Positions 44,238 to 54,549 of a DNA stretch of 64,000 nt are shown here, piece after piece. This DNA is from Oceanospirillum sp964342385 (GTDB lineage: Bacteria; Pseudomonadota; Gammaproteobacteria; Pseudomonadales; Halomonadaceae), in the NCBI GenBank assembly GCA_964342385.1, contig CAYFGP010000003.1, positions 82,924 to 146,923 on the forward strand. The letters run 5' to 3'. A program made the translations under genes and the position numbers. Under the pieces are notes generated by a model that saw only the letters and a list, made by a program, of their open reading frames with translations, did not search any database and was not told the origin of the DNA. Position 1 is the stretch's first letter. Each line of letters starts with the position of its first letter.

Positions 44238-46469
44238 TTACATACCATTTGCTCGAAGAATACGTTGCTCAATTCCCTGTTTCAGTACACCACTGTTTTT
44301 ATACACCAATGTGAACCTGTCTTTGGCTCGGGTGATGCCGGTGTAGATCAGCTCTTTACTCAACACTGGTGAGTTATGCTCTGGTAGCACTAAAACGGTG
44401 TGATTAAACTCAGAGCCCTGAGATTTATGCACCGTCATGGCAAATACAGTTTCGACCGCTTGCAAACGGCTGGGTAGAATCCAGCGGATACGTTCTGAGC
44501 CATCGCCCATAGGGAAGGCGACTCGCAGCATAAACTTGAAAGAACCATCATTCTGCTTAACCGGTACCTGCAGAGTGATACCGATATCACCGTTCATCAG
44601 CTTTAGGCTGTAGTCATTGCTGGTAACCAGTACGGGGCGACCGGGATACCAGATCTGGCCTTCTCCTTTAAGCTTACGGCGTAAAATCTCGCGAATACGG
44701 ATATTTAGCCCTTCGATACCCCATTCGCCACGACGCAATGCGGTGAGCAGTTGGAAGCGGGAGTATTGTTTAATCACGCTAGCCGCCCATTGATCTAATA
44801 CGGCTTGTCGCTGGGTATCCTGCCCTAGTGCCAGAAGTGATGGTTGCTCCTGGTTACTTTGCAGGTTTGCGCTGAAATCTTGGCTATGGGGTTGATAAGA
44901 TTGTGATAAGGGTGAGGTATTCACCATATCCAGATAGGGGCCGTAGCCATTTCGAATCAGCTGCTCAAAGCTTCTGTCTTGCTGATCCTGTATCACCCGT
45001 TGATCAATATCTGTTTGTCCTGACTTCAGCGTTTTAACCGCTTGTTGGCTTTGGCATTGGTTAACTGCATCGGCCAGTTGTTTAATACCACTGTCATTAG
45101 AGAAACGATAACTCTTGCGCAGCATTGCCACGGCCTGATCCAGCTTTTGGCCCTGAATATCCTCAAACTGATCACTGATCTGTTCGCCGGTAACTCGCTG
45201 CAACCATTGCAGCGTTTCGGGCTGATAGTGTCCAAGGTCGGCGCGTTCACACAGGCTACCCAAGACAGAGCCAGCTTCCACCGAAGCCAGCTGGTCTTTA
45301 TCGCCCAGTAGGATTAGACGGGCTTTGGGCTTGAGTGCATCCATCAAGCGAGACATCATCTCAACGTCAATCATCGAGGCTTCATCCACTACCACAATAT
45401 CTGCGGTTAAAGGATTGTGCTTATGATGGCGGAAGTGACGACTATCAGGTCGTGCGCCCAATAAACGGTGCAGTGTGGTCACTTCTGTTGGGATATGGGC
45501 TCTAACGGCTTCATCCATACCCAATTGATTACCGTCATTCAGGCCTTGCAGATCCAGACTGGCGATACGACCGCTGAGGGATTCATTCAGTCGGGCTGCG
45601 GCTTTACCGGTTGGTGCCGCGAGAGCGATCTGTAGACCTTGGCTGGATTGTTTCAGTGCGACAAACTGCAATAGGGCCAGTAGATTGATAACCGTGGTTG
45701 TTTTACCGGTACCTGGACCGCCGGTGATAATAGCAAAGGCACTCTTGGCCGCGAGAGCACAAGCCACTTTTTGCCAGTTGGTATCATTGGATATATCCGC
45801 GTTATCTTTTGGCTTGAACAGGTAGCTTAAGGCTTGCTGGCTATCTTGTTCTGGCAATGCGACGGGCAACGATAATAAACGTTCCAGATGGCTAAGAATC
45901 TCTTGCTCGTACTGCCAGTAACGGCGCAGATAGAGCAGAGGTTGGATAATTGTTTTAGCTGTTTTTGCTTTTTTACCTTTCGATGGAGCTGAAAGTTCTG
46001 ATTTTAGGAACAGTACCAGAGGCGCTTGTGCCGAGTTGAGTTCCCCTTCCGTATCCACCAGTAGGTTGTTCTGCTGTAGCGTTACCTGCCACTGGGCAAG
46101 CGTCACCTGTTCCAGCAGTTGATCCGGTGTGAGTACCGCTTCGGCTAGTTCTGGCAGATCTTCTGGTGGCATAGAGAGCACAAAGTTTGGTCTTTGCAGA
46201 CACTGGGCCAGATCCAGGCAGACGTGACCACGACCGGTTTGGTGGCTGGCCAGAGCGGCGGTCAGCAGTACCAAAGCATCCATCTCTTGAGCCTGATCCT
46301 GCAGGAAACGGGCACAGGCCAGATCCAAGGCTCTTAACCAACCTTTATTGACCCATTGCTGTAACAGCATCAGCATTACCTGTGGTTGCTGTAGAGCGGA
46401 TTTGGCTGTAATCACTGGGACTTGAGCCTCTTCATTCAACCAGGGCATTTGCATGGATTGAGAAAACAT
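44238..46469 (-). CDS. Exodeoxyribonuclease V alpha subunit RecD
   Basis: 5'-3' SF1B helicase of RecBCD. Walker A is ITGGPGTGKTTTV near residue 252, the DEAS motif follows in VVVDEASMIDVEM near 360, and the C-terminal VHKSQGSEF (near 680) and YTGITRAKDR are the usual SF1 motifs. I place the start at ATG 46469 rather than the upstream in-frame GTG at 46475, because AGGAGG stands seven bases before it; this gives a TAATG overlap with the recB stop. The 743-aa length exceeds E. coli RecD by over 100 residues, mainly through a Gln/Ser-rich insertion near residues 480-560. Confidence 0.94.
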   Translation of the reverse strand: MFSQSMQMPWLNEEAQVPVITAKSALQQPQVMLMLLQQWVNKGWLRALDLACARFLQDQAQEMDALVLLTAALASHQTGRGHVCLDLAQCLQRPNFVLSMPPEDLPELAEAVLTPDQLLEQVTLAQWQVTLQQNNLLVDTEGELNSAQAPLVLFLKSELSAPSKGKKAKTAKTIIQPLLYLRRYWQYEQEILSHLERLLSLPVALPEQDSQQALSYLFKPKDNADISNDTNWQKVACALAAKSAFAIITGGPGTGKTTTVINLLALLQFVALKQSSQGLQIALAAPTGKAAARLNESLSGRIASLDLQGLNDGNQLGMDEAVRAHIPTEVTTLHRLLGARPDSRHFRHHKHNPLTADIVVVDEASMIDVEMMSRLMDALKPKARLILLGDKDQLASVEAGSVLGSLCERADLGHYQPETLQWLQRVTGEQISDQFEDIQGQKLDQAVAMLRKSYRFSNDSGIKQLADAVNQCQSQQAVKTLKSGQTDIDQRVIQDQQDRSFEQLIRNGYGPYLDMVNTSPLSQSYQPHSQDFSANLQSNQEQPSLLALGQDTQRQAVLDQWAASVIKQYSRFQLLTALRRGEWGIEGLNIRIREILRRKLKGEGQIWYPGRPVLVTSNDYSLKLMNGDIGITLQVPVKQNDGSFKFMLRVAFPMGDGSERIRWILPSRLQAVETVFAMTVHKSQGSEFNHTVLVLPEHNSPVLSKELIYTGITRAKDRFTLVYKNSGVLKQGIEQRILRANGM

Positions 46470-49400
46470 TAGCACGCCTCCTGGCTGATACCGGCAAACA
46501 GTTGATCCAGTTGTTCGATTAAGATTTTTTCTGGTCGATCAGCAAATACGCCCTGGCTATCGCTATGGCTACCGCGTAGAAACAGATACAGGGCCCCGCC
46601 GACATGCTGATCGTAATCATAGTTCGGTAGTCGGGATTTTAGGTGGCGATGCAGCGCCAGAATATATAGCAGGTACTGCATGTCGTAACGTTTTTTCAGG
46701 ATCGCTTCCAGCATACTGCTGTAGTGATAATCGCTGTTTTCCGGGCCGATATAGTTGGATTTCCAGTCGATCACGTAATAACGACCATCGTGTTGTACCA
46801 CCAAATCGATAAAACCTTTCAACATGCCGTTGAGTTCATTGGCTAAGATCTCGGGCCGAGGTTGGCTGTTTAAACTGTACTGGCGCACCAGTTGATCCAT
46901 GGCTTGAGTTTTAACGTGATGGGCTTCAAACCAAAATTCCATCTCAGCCTGATAGATTTCGAGGGCTGAGAGTTGTAATGGTGCGTGGCTCATCTCTGTT
47001 TGAGTGGTTTGCTGAGAGGTCTCGGTACGAGCACTGGCAAAAGCTTGCTCCAGATCCCAAGGCGTTGATAAGAAATCTTCCAACCAGAGATTGAGTGGAT
47101 TAATCCACTGTTGCCAACCCCGCAGCTGACAGCGGCGACTGAGCATGTCCAAACGGTCCGCTTCATTGCTAATCGCTAGGTCAAAGCCTTCTTCTGCAGC
47201 CCATTCCAGCAGACCATGAAGGAAGGTACCGGCGTTAGCCCCTCGGGGGAACAGGTGCAGTTCACGCAGTAGCTGCTTGGATTCTGCATCCAGTACCGCG
47301 GCACTAAGTTGAATATCCCCCATCTGATCGGATTCTTCTTCTGCTGTGGCTTGCAGGGCCGTATCAGGCGCGTCCGGTAGAGTAGGGGCTTCTGTTTCAC
47401 TCGGCTCAAACTCATTTAAGGTGTTGAGAGTAATTGAAGGATCTGTGCCATTGCTACCCGTCACTGCTCCGGTTTGTAAGCTTGAATAACTGGCGATCCA
47501 CCAGGGATCTCTGGGCTGAACCTGGCTAATTTGCGCATGTCCCAGAGTCTGCTGATTGCTCTCTGCAAAACAGAAATCGTTTGCTTCAGGTAGCGTATCC
47601 AACTGAATATAAGATGACTTCTCGGTGAGTTCCGTCAAATTGAGTTGCAAGCCTTCAGCAGTAAACTCAGCACCACCATTCAATAGATAACCCAGCGCCC
47701 CTTTTTCCAGCTGTGGCTTTTTGCTATTACCTACTGCAAGCGGTGCAACACCTAACCAGGTAGCGTATTTAGCACGGGTTAAGGCTACGTATAATAAACG
47801 CAGATCTTCACTGAGGCGTTCGGCATCGGCTATTAGCCAGCTTTCCGGTGCGCCTTTTTTACCGGCCAGTTCCATAATGCGTTCGCCGTTATTTGGCTGA
47901 TAGCTGAACAGATCACTGGAGGCTTCTTTCCAGCTGGCGATAAATGGCAGAAATACCAGTGGGTATTCCAAACCTTTGGATTTGTGGATGGTGACCACTT
48001 TCACCAAATCATCGTCACTTTCCAGGCGAAGGATAAACTCATCTGCGCTTTCGCCAATATGTTCGGCCAGGAAGCGAATCAGGGCAAAGTCACCTTCGAT
48101 AGTGCTGGCACATTCCTGTAGCCATTCTGCCAGATGCAATACGTTGGTCAGACGGCGTTCACCACCGGATTGTGTCAACAGGCGGGCAGGAAGTTCAAAG
48201 TCGTGCAGCAAACGATGGCACATCGCTAGTACACCCTGTTGCCACCATAGGCGACGATACAGACTGAACTGTTCAACCTTGCTTTCCCACGCCAATTCAT
48301 CATGGTTAAGCTGATCTAGCGCTTCAATGGGCAGATCCAGTGTACTGGTCGCCAGTGCATTTCTGAGCAGCGTATCCCGGTTAGGTTCGGCGCAGGCTTT
48401 TAACCAGATGAGCAGATCTTCCGCTTCCTGGGTGGCAAATACGGAATCCCGATCTGATAAATAAACACTGTTTACATTGCGGTTGGCTAGCGCGGTTTGA
48501 ATGGCATCCGCTTCGGTTTTATTACGCACCAGAATAGCGATATTGCTGGGCTTAACCCCTTGGATAGGGTTTTCATGAGAGCCCGAGCTTTGTCTACTTG
48601 AAGCAGAACCAAAACCGGCTTGGTTTTGCTGACCCAGGTTGAGTAAACGCACAATCTCGCTGGCACTGCTTTCGGCCATAGCAACACGGTAGCTGGTGCT
48701 ATTCACCTTTTCTAAGCCTTCTTCTGGTGGCAGATGCCATAGCTGCATGGCGGGGGCGGTCTGGCCCTGAATGATAAAGCTATCGACTTTACCCTGAGCA
48801 TCCACTGCCTCAAACGGTAGATCATCTCCCTGAAAGCGGAAGGGGCCGTAGGCGTAGTGTGAGGCTTGCTCAAATAGGGTATTGGTCGCTTCGACTACAC
48901 CCCGTGTCGAGCGGTAGTTTTTCTTGAGCGTATGATGACGGCCTTTGGTGGCTGATTTTGCCTGTAGATAGGTATAGATATCCGCACCCCGGAAAGCGTA
49001 AATCGCCTGCTTGGGATCGCCAATCAGAATCAGTCCGTTATCGGGATTGTTCTCTTCCAGTTTGTAGACAGTATTAAAAATTCGGTACTGAATGGGGTCG
49101 GTATCCTGAAACTCATCAATCAGGGCAACGGGAAATTGCTGGCGAATACTTGCTGCGAGAGCTTCACCCTGATCACCTTGCAGTGCTTGATCCAGCTGGC
49201 TGAGTAGATCATCAAAACCCATCTGTGCTTTGGCTTGCTGGCGCTGATTAAAGGTGCTTTGACACCATAGCGCAGCGTGGACTAACAGCTCTTGTTTTAA
49301 GCTGCTGCCGTCGGCTTCTTCGCTCAGTGCATCCTGCCATTGTTTAAGTGCAGCAAATACCGGAAAATCTGGCTCGGGTTGATCCTTACCTTTTTTATAG

Positions 49401-50341
49401 GCAAAGCGACCGCTGGCAAAGTTACCCAGTTTAGATGGCGCTTTTTGACCCTGTGACCAGTCCGCGATCTCCGCTAAAAAGGCGTTAAATTTATCCGGTT
49501 TGCTGGAGTTATGTTTGGTGCCGTTTAAGCTGGGTTGCAGCTCAGTCAGGGCCTGCTCAATACCTGCTTTATCTTTTAACCATAAGTTTCTGGCGTTGTT
49601 TTCCAGCTCAATCAGCTGGTTTTGATGGGTGAGTTCCTGTAATAGCCTGTCGGTAACATTGAACTCACCATTAAGCTCATGACCCTGATAGTAAATCCGG
49701 CCCGAACTGATCTTTAATAAGGGGAGTAAAGCGTGTTTAAGCGCATCAGGGCTCGGAAAGTTCTGTAATACCAGTAGGGCTGCTTCAGGCCTTAAAGAAT
49801 AAAAATGACTGCGCCAATAATCTTGTACCACCTGTTCCAGTAGCTCTGATTGATCAGTTACCAGTTCCTGATCAAACAGGCTGCCACTATGAAAAGCGTG
49901 TTCATGCAACATGCGGTGACACCAACCGTGGATGGTGGAGATAGAAGACTCATCCATCCATTCCGCTGCTTGAATCAGCTGGCGGGTGCACTGGCTGTAT
50001 TGTTCAGGTTCGATATCCTGCCGTAGATGAACCAGAGGATTACCGCTGTCGTGATCTTTGAGATCATCAAATTCACTTTCATTGAGTGCAAAGATATCCG
50101 CCGCCTCAACCAGCTTAGCACGGATACGATCTCTCAGTTCCTGTGTCGCAGCATCGGTAAAGGTTACTACCAGAATCTCGGGTGGCATCAATGGCCGTTG
50201 ATAGCCATTTTCGCCGCCATGGCCCAGCACCAGTCGAGTATATAAGTGAGCCAGGGTAAAGGTTTTACCGGTACCTGCACTGGCTTCAATCAGCTGACTG
50301 CCTTTTAGGGGAAAGCGAATCAAATCCAGCTGCTGGCTCAT
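46469..50341 (-). CDS. Exodeoxyribonuclease V beta subunit RecB
   Basis: 3'-5' SF1A helicase and the nuclease of RecBCD. Walker A is EASAGTGKTFTLAHLYTRL near residue 19, the helicase DEFQDTDPIQY is near 410, and the nuclease core at the C-terminus has GMLKGFIDLVVQHD followed by YYVIDWKSN near 1215, matching the D-DxK active site. The 1290-aa length is above the E. coli 1180, with acidic insertions near 970-1010. Its ATG overlaps the recC stop by four bases (ATGA), so the three subunits are coupled. Confidence 0.96.
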   Translation of the reverse strand: MSQQLDLIRFPLKGSQLIEASAGTGKTFTLAHLYTRLVLGHGGENGYQRPLMPPEILVVTFTDAATQELRDRIRAKLVEAADIFALNESEFDDLKDHDSGNPLVHLRQDIEPEQYSQCTRQLIQAAEWMDESSISTIHGWCHRMLHEHAFHSGSLFDQELVTDQSELLEQVVQDYWRSHFYSLRPEAALLVLQNFPSPDALKHALLPLLKISSGRIYYQGHELNGEFNVTDRLLQELTHQNQLIELENNARNLWLKDKAGIEQALTELQPSLNGTKHNSSKPDKFNAFLAEIADWSQGQKAPSKLGNFASGRFAYKKGKDQPEPDFPVFAALKQWQDALSEEADGSSLKQELLVHAALWCQSTFNQRQQAKAQMGFDDLLSQLDQALQGDQGEALAASIRQQFPVALIDEFQDTDPIQYRIFNTVYKLEENNPDNGLILIGDPKQAIYAFRGADIYTYLQAKSATKGRHHTLKKNYRSTRGVVEATNTLFEQASHYAYGPFRFQGDDLPFEAVDAQGKVDSFIIQGQTAPAMQLWHLPPEEGLEKVNSTSYRVAMAESSASEIVRLLNLGQQNQAGFGSASSRQSSGSHENPIQGVKPSNIAILVRNKTEADAIQTALANRNVNSVYLSDRDSVFATQEAEDLLIWLKACAEPNRDTLLRNALATSTLDLPIEALDQLNHDELAWESKVEQFSLYRRLWWQQGVLAMCHRLLHDFELPARLLTQSGGERRLTNVLHLAEWLQECASTIEGDFALIRFLAEHIGESADEFILRLESDDDLVKVVTIHKSKGLEYPLVFLPFIASWKEASSDLFSYQPNNGERIMELAGKKGAPESWLIADAERLSEDLRLLYVALTRAKYATWLGVAPLAVGNSKKPQLEKGALGYLLNGGAEFTAEGLQLNLTELTEKSSYIQLDTLPEANDFCFAESNQQTLGHAQISQVQPRDPWWIASYSSLQTGAVTGSNGTDPSITLNTLNEFEPSETEAPTLPDAPDTALQATAEEESDQMGDIQLSAAVLDAESKQLLRELHLFPRGANAGTFLHGLLEWAAEEGFDLAISNEADRLDMLSRRCQLRGWQQWINPLNLWLEDFLSTPWDLEQAFASARTETSQQTTQTEMSHAPLQLSALEIYQAEMEFWFEAHHVKTQAMDQLVRQYSLNSQPRPEILANELNGMLKGFIDLVVQHDGRYYVIDWKSNYIGPENSDYHYSSMLEAILKKRYDMQYLLYILALHRHLKSRLPNYDYDQHVGGALYLFLRGSHSDSQGVFADRPEKILIEQLDQLFAGISQEAC

Positions 50342-53300
50342 AGGTTATCCTCTGGGTCGTTAATGCGAATATCGTGGCCTATTAAGGGGCCGTAAACCGT
50401 GTCGGCCAGATTCTCAATCTGAGCGTGTTGTAGCGCCAGGAAATCTGGCCAGAAGCGAGCAAAGGCGCTGTGGCTATTGATCTCGCCTTCGCGCATAAAA
50501 CCACCTTCGTAGACTTCCTGAGGCTTGGTACCTTCAAACAGAGTGGCAATGGCGGTTTTACACGGTAATGGCAGTGGCTGATTTAGGCCTACTGTCAGCT
50601 GAGCCATAATACGTTTTAGCTGTAGTGCCGCTTGTTCGCCGTTCATGGGTTGTAGGCTCAGATCACCGGTTACTGAGATAATACGGGTTTCTGTTGGTGC
50701 TGCTAATTGAGCCGCCAGATGCTGAACCCAGTAACGCAACAGGACGTGCCAGCGGAAACGAGTTTTAGCATCGGGCAGGGTGCTGGTTTCCATCAATAAC
50801 TGTACCCGGCTACCGTTTTCTCTGAGTAACAGGCCGCTGACCTGATCATTCAAAGTGATTGATTCACTTGCAGCTTTTTTCTCATCACCAGTATTTGTGT
50901 TCACATCTGTATTTGTTGGATTGTTTTCACAGGCATTTGCTGAGTCATTTAATGGGCTTTGGCCATTGTTGAATTCAACGCTATCGATACCGCTAAGAGC
51001 CGCAAGCTCATCTGATTGAACCGTTAGGTGTACATTTTCTACTGCATCCAGCTGTAATAACGGCAAACGGACTTGCTGATAGCTCTGTAAAGCTGGCAGA
51101 AGCTCATTAAACAGATGCTTTTTAACCACTTCGGCAAACGGCCCCATAGGCAGCTGGCCGCTACGTTCTGCTTTGATAAACAACTGCTGTAGTAGATGAT
51201 CGCAGTTCTGCCTTGGTGCTTGATACAGTTGTTGAGTGAGTTCACTGATCATCTGATTGGTGAGCTGCCATTGTTCCAGTACATTAAAACCAAAACGTTC
51301 TTCATCGGCTGAGGTCAGGTCTTCGGCAAAGAAATTTACTTTGAGTCTGTACTGATAGAAGAACTTCACTGGATTTTTCAGGAAATCACTCAGCTGTTTT
51401 AGATTAAGTTCACCTTCCGGTAATACAAAGGGCAGTGCTTCAGTCTGAACCTGATGGGACAAATCTTGTTGAGCGGATGCTTGCGGGTTATGCATCTGTC
51501 GCCATTCACTGGCATAGGTGAATAAGCGTGAGTCTCGATTATCCGCAAAATAGCTTTTACTAAACGGCTGCAATGGGTGCTCTGTCGTCAGGGCATCCAA
51601 TAGGCGCTCACCGCTTTCACGACGTTCATTTAAACGTTCAGGTTTTGCTTCTCCTGCCAGGTGCCAACCTGCAGCAATATGATCTCTTAATTGACCGACT
51701 AAAACAGAAGGCGGGCGTTCGGTATTATCGCGAATACTGCGACCCACCCAGCTGATATAAAGTTTTTCCCGTGCGGAGAGCATCGCTTCCAGGAATAGGT
51801 AGCGGTCATCTTCCCGGCGGGAACGGTCACCGGGGCGGTAGTCGCTGGCCATCAGATCAAAGTCAGTAGGTTTGCGATTTCTCGGGTAATCACCGTCGTT
51901 CATACCCAGTAGATAGACTTGTTTAAACGGAATAGCACGCATCGGCATCAGGGTGGCAAAGTTGACCGAGCCGCCGAGGAACTTCTGTGTCAGCGAAGGT
52001 TGATCGATACCGGTTAACAGGGATTCCCGTACTGCAAATAATGGCAGAGTTTGCTCCAGTGCAGCCAGTTCACAGGCCGCCAGCCAGTTCTCCAGTGCCA
52101 GGGTAAGGTTGGTCAGTAGAGTCGTATCCTGGGCGTTACTGGCCTGGAAGAAATCCGCAATCATCTGCTGAATCAGCTGTGCCCAGATCTTAGGCGAGTG
52201 ATCTTCGCTTAACAGGCGGTTGTAGTGGTCCAATAGCTGAATCAGTTGGGCCAGAGGACCGATCAGAGCTGCTTCCAAACCGCCAATTTCGGAGTAAGGC
52301 TCAATCTCATGCCACTCGGTGGTGCCATTCATATAACCCAGCAACATACGCTTCAGGCCAAAGTACCAGCTGTTTTGGGTTAGATCCTCAGGGATACCAA
52401 ACGGTGCTCTGTGCTGATGATCTAATCCCCAGCGAATGTTTGCTCCTTCGATCCACTGTTTTAGTTTTGGCAGATCATCCTGGCTGATGCCTAAACGGTT
52501 CGCCAGCGCAGGCACTTCCAGTAGGGTTAAAACATCGCTGACGTTGATGCGGGAGTCTGGCAGACGAAACAAAGTCTCTAGCCCCACCATCATAGGATTA
52601 CTATGGCGTTGGCCCTGATCCGAAATAGCAAATGGGATAAAGCGGTTCTTATCATCCGGTGAGATACGGCCAAACACCGCCTGAATATGGGGTGCGTAGC
52701 GATTGATATCAGGCACCATTACCAGAATATCTCTGGGTTTGAGTTTCTGAGCACTATTCTCCTGACTGAGAGCGCTGTCTAAACTATCATCCCAATCGCC
52801 ATTGGCTTGGTTAAACTCCGCCAGCAATTGATCATAAAGAATCTCCACCTCCCGCAGAGGGCTGTGGGCGATATGAAATACCAGGCTTTTGTCTTGATCT
52901 GGCTGTAACTGACAATCCAGAGTGCGACGTTCACCAATCGGGCGCAGCTCGAAGATATCGTCCTGAATCTGTTGTAGCAGCCCCGCTTGTGTTTGATCAG
53001 TTGTTGATTCAACAGGAGATTCAAACAGATCAATCTTTAGATTGGCCTGGCTGAAGTGAGATTCGTATTGACCGCGTTCATCTCTTTCATCAAGTAAGCG
53101 AATATAATCACGGCCCTGTTTACCCCACGCGGCTAATAGAGGATGCCCATATAAGTGCATATCCTCTTCAGAGGTACCTTGTGGCAATTGTTTTGCTTGG
53201 GCTCGTTTATAACTTTGACGAAACAGTTCTTTGCCTTCTATTAAATCCCCCCAGAAGTGTTGGCTAGGGTTATGTACACAAAGAACTACTTGGGTGAGAT

Positions 53301-54204
53301 GTGAGATAGCTTCTAGCGCCTCAAGTATTTGTTGAGGCAAAGAAGAGATGCCAAAAACAATGACTCGTCTCGGTAGTTGTTTCGGTCTTTGATCAAACGT
53401 TAGCTGTCTAGCCTTTATTATAAAAAGCTGATGGATATCAGAGCGGCTTAATAGTTCTTTATTAATTAAAGGCCTATTAAGACTATTATCCGATAGTTCA
53501 TCCTGTGGTGAGGTTAAACTTTGAGCTTCCCAGTGCTCAATTTGTTGCTCTATGTCCAGAATCAATTGGCGCCACAGTGCGGGTTGCCATTCCTGACCTT
53601 GAGGGATCTTGCGGATGAGATCTCGTAGGCCGTCAGGTAATTCGTCACGATTCTCTGACCAGGCCGACAGCCAGTCAGAGCGATAGACTTGGTATTGGTC
53701 AAACAGATCTGACAATTGAGCAGATAGTTGATAAAGACGTCTTTGGTCTTGATTGTCTGCCATAAATTGACGCAGAGGTTGATAAAGTTCGTATTGTGCG
53801 TCCGTTTCAGATTGCTGATTGATCAGATGAAGAATACGCATCAAACGCCAAGTTAATGGCGCTTTATCAAAAGGAGATGCTGCAGGCAGGTTTTCTAAAA
53901 TTGCTTGGTAACAGCGCCACAAAAAACGTGCTGGCAGGGTGACATCCAGTGCCGCGGAAATTCCTATGCCTGAATCTATTCTATCGCCGTGTTTATCTGG
54001 GTCTTTGGCCAGAGCCAGTTTTAACCATTGGGCTATACCATTGCTCTGAACAAGAATTGTCTCATTCTCTAAAGGGGATAGAGGTGTCTGGTTGCACCAA
54101 TCTACAATCAATTGACGCAGTTGTTCTAGCTGATTTCCCTGAATCACCATAAATCCGGGTTGAATAGTGGACGAAAAATTCTGATTTTTAGTGATATCAG
54201 GCAT
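50338..54204 (-). CDS. Exodeoxyribonuclease V gamma subunit RecC
   Basis: Chi-recognition and scaffold subunit of RecBCD. It opens the operon in the order recC-recB-recD. Family wording includes ETILVQSNGIAQWLKL near residue 45, RFLWRCYQAIL near 93 and MRAIPFKQVYLLGMNDGDYPR near 755. The inactive helicase core lacks Walker A, as expected. At 1288 aa it is longer than E. coli RecC (1122); an Asn/Thr/Asp-rich low-complexity insertion lies near residues 1080-1110. AGGAAAA precedes the ATG. Because Chi contacts sit in RecC, the local Chi sequence may differ from the E. coli one. Confidence 0.94.
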   Translation of the reverse strand: MPDITKNQNFSSTIQPGFMVIQGNQLEQLRQLIVDWCNQTPLSPLENETILVQSNGIAQWLKLALAKDPDKHGDRIDSGIGISAALDVTLPARFLWRCYQAILENLPAASPFDKAPLTWRLMRILHLINQQSETDAQYELYQPLRQFMADNQDQRRLYQLSAQLSDLFDQYQVYRSDWLSAWSENRDELPDGLRDLIRKIPQGQEWQPALWRQLILDIEQQIEHWEAQSLTSPQDELSDNSLNRPLINKELLSRSDIHQLFIIKARQLTFDQRPKQLPRRVIVFGISSLPQQILEALEAISHLTQVVLCVHNPSQHFWGDLIEGKELFRQSYKRAQAKQLPQGTSEEDMHLYGHPLLAAWGKQGRDYIRLLDERDERGQYESHFSQANLKIDLFESPVESTTDQTQAGLLQQIQDDIFELRPIGERRTLDCQLQPDQDKSLVFHIAHSPLREVEILYDQLLAEFNQANGDWDDSLDSALSQENSAQKLKPRDILVMVPDINRYAPHIQAVFGRISPDDKNRFIPFAISDQGQRHSNPMMVGLETLFRLPDSRINVSDVLTLLEVPALANRLGISQDDLPKLKQWIEGANIRWGLDHQHRAPFGIPEDLTQNSWYFGLKRMLLGYMNGTTEWHEIEPYSEIGGLEAALIGPLAQLIQLLDHYNRLLSEDHSPKIWAQLIQQMIADFFQASNAQDTTLLTNLTLALENWLAACELAALEQTLPLFAVRESLLTGIDQPSLTQKFLGGSVNFATLMPMRAIPFKQVYLLGMNDGDYPRNRKPTDFDLMASDYRPGDRSRREDDRYLFLEAMLSAREKLYISWVGRSIRDNTERPPSVLVGQLRDHIAAGWHLAGEAKPERLNERRESGERLLDALTTEHPLQPFSKSYFADNRDSRLFTYASEWRQMHNPQASAQQDLSHQVQTEALPFVLPEGELNLKQLSDFLKNPVKFFYQYRLKVNFFAEDLTSADEERFGFNVLEQWQLTNQMISELTQQLYQAPRQNCDHLLQQLFIKAERSGQLPMGPFAEVVKKHLFNELLPALQSYQQVRLPLLQLDAVENVHLTVQSDELAALSGIDSVEFNNGQSPLNDSANACENNPTNTDVNTNTGDEKKAASESITLNDQVSGLLLRENGSRVQLLMETSTLPDAKTRFRWHVLLRYWVQHLAAQLAAPTETRIISVTGDLSLQPMNGEQAALQLKRIMAQLTVGLNQPLPLPCKTAIATLFEGTKPQEVYEGGFMREGEINSHSAFARFWPDFLALQHAQIENLADTVYGPLIGHDIRINDPEDNL

Positions 54205-54549
54205 AAAGTTTTTCCTGCTCTGGCCGATATATGGTAAGCCCCTGTTTCACAAGCAATTCTATCGGATTGTTGTGTCAGTTTCCTGTAGAAAAAAACTCTC
54301 GCAATGGAAAAAATATGCAGAAAGAGTATTTACTCATTTAATTAATTTTGGCCTATCATTTACCTGCTTATTTGTCTATATCTCTCCTATAAGTGATCCG
54401 AAGTGTAACAATATGTAAAAACTGATACTGTTATTTTTGAAAATATCAGGATTTACTAGGGTTTTTACCAGTATAATATTTCTGTTTCGACTACTAATAT
54501 AAATGGAATTAATTTAAACCCATTAAGAGACAGAAAAGGACTGACTATC
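54205..54549. promoter_or_regulatory. Divergent promoter region recC / WYL regulator
   Basis: AT-rich 345-bp gap without a gene. It should contain the promoters of recCBD and of the WYL gene; I see no clear dyad that would mark an operator. Confidence 0.45.
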
